Source: Phycisphaerales bacterium
GTDB taxonomy: Bacteria > Planctomycetota > Phycisphaerae > Phycisphaerales > UBA1924
NCBI GenBank assembly: GCA_025453375.1
Contig: JALOQT010000050.1
Span: 1-6,748, forward strand
Length of the DNA: 6,748 bases
Direction of reading: 5' to 3'
A program made the position numbers and the translations under genes. This document shows, piece by piece, positions 6,405-6,748 of this stretch. The notes beneath the pieces are model-generated. The model made no database searches. It was not told where the DNA came from and saw only the letters and a program-made list of their open reading frames with translations. The number at the start of each line of letters is the position of its first letter. Within the stretch, counting starts at the first letter, position 1.

Positions 6405-6748
6405 GTGCCCACTCCCGTTGACAACAAGCCGCTGGTGATGCTCATCGACGACTCCGTCGATGTGCACCGCTTGCTGTCAACCCGCCTTCGAGCCGAGCCA
6501 TTCGATCTGCAGTGCTTCGCCAGCGGCGCAGAGGGTCTGGCCGCGTGCGATAAGCGCACGCCCTCGCTGGTGCTGCTCGATATCGACATGCCCAACATGG
6601 ACGGCTTCGCGGTCCTCCGCACGCTCAAGGGCATGCCGCAGATGGCCAACACCCCCGTGGTCATCCTCTCAGGCCTGACTGAAACGCAGGACAAAGTCGC
6701 CGCGTTTGACCTCGGCGCGACCGACTACGTCACCAAGCCCTTCGACTT
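6405..6748 (+). CDS. Response regulator, receiver domain (cut by window end)
   Basis: The frame runs from GTG 6405 to the right edge without a stop, giving 114 residues. It is a CheY-like receiver domain: PLVMLIDDS (9-17) carries the acidic pair D15/D16 that binds Mg2+, LVLLDIDMPNMDGF (55-68) carries the phospho-acceptor D59, VVILSGLTE (85-93) carries the conserved S89, and YVTKPFD (108-114) carries the conserved K111. All catalytic positions are intact. The closest upstream in-frame stop is TAA 6327-6329 and no ATG lies between it and GTG 6405, so GTG is preferred; an AGGA at 6390-6393 is a weak ribosome site. ATG 6438 would cut into the first strand. The output domain is outside the window. 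The wording around EGLAACDKRTPS and DLGATDYVTKPFD is common in PleD-type and similar regulators, so a GGDEF or other output domain is possible, as is a receiver-only protein. It probably exchanges phosphate with the upstream Hpt protein. Confidence 0.9.
   Translation, partial: MPTPVDNKPLVMLIDDSVDVHRLLSTRLRAEPFDLQCFASGAEGLAACDKRTPSLVLLDIDMPNMDGFAVLRTLKGMPQMANTPVVILSGLTETQDKVAAFDLGATDYVTKPFD

Noticed and set aside
5808..6467. Minus-strand open frame (219 codons) opposite the Hpt gene
   Set aside because: It overlaps the well-supported Hpt gene with its strong ribosome site and runs into the receiver gene; no motif in its translation.

Overview
The window is GC-rich (roughly two thirds G+C by eye) and densely coded. 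It looks like chromosome from a diderm bacterium. Protein style (Ala/Pro/Arg-rich linkers, weak or absent Shine-Dalgarno sites, an AsmA-like giant, a receiver domain ending in a DLGATDYVTKPFD segment) fits Planctomycetota, perhaps Phycisphaerae. That assignment is inference from style and no marker gene proves it. I see no RNA gene, insertion sequence, CRISPR array or phage gene.

Layout: (1) 1-2373, plus strand, the C-terminal 790 residues of a large AsmA-like envelope protein whose start lies left of the window. (2) 2396-3568, minus strand, tilS (tRNA-Ile lysidine synthetase), convergent with the first gene, with a hairpin between them. (3) 3574-4227, plus strand, a single-pass membrane protein with a coiled coil and a C-terminal helix-turn-helix-like motif resembling SwrB/DUF6115/DUF2802 proteins. 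It is divergent from tilS with only 5 bp between the longest start codons. (4) 4239-5681 (open to 5777), minus strand, astB (N-succinylarginine dihydrolase), convergent with gene 3. (5) 5682-5927, a divergent intergenic region with inverted repeats. (6) 5928-6317, plus strand, a stand-alone Hpt phosphotransfer protein with a strong ribosome binding site. (7) 6405 to the right edge, plus strand, a response regulator receiver domain cut by the window end.

Functionally the window is a string of short, mostly alternating transcription units: envelope biogenesis, tRNA modification, a membrane-anchored possible motility or signalling protein, arginine catabolism, and a two-protein phosphorelay. Only the Hpt and receiver genes are likely to work together directly. 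I do not see a clearly new multi-gene system. The points most worth a second look are a near-ideal G-quadruplex motif inside tilS, the SwrB-like membrane protein, an isolated astB with a hairpin around its likely start codon, and an apparent excess of CGATCG/GCGATCGC palindromes limited to the left 3.9 kb.
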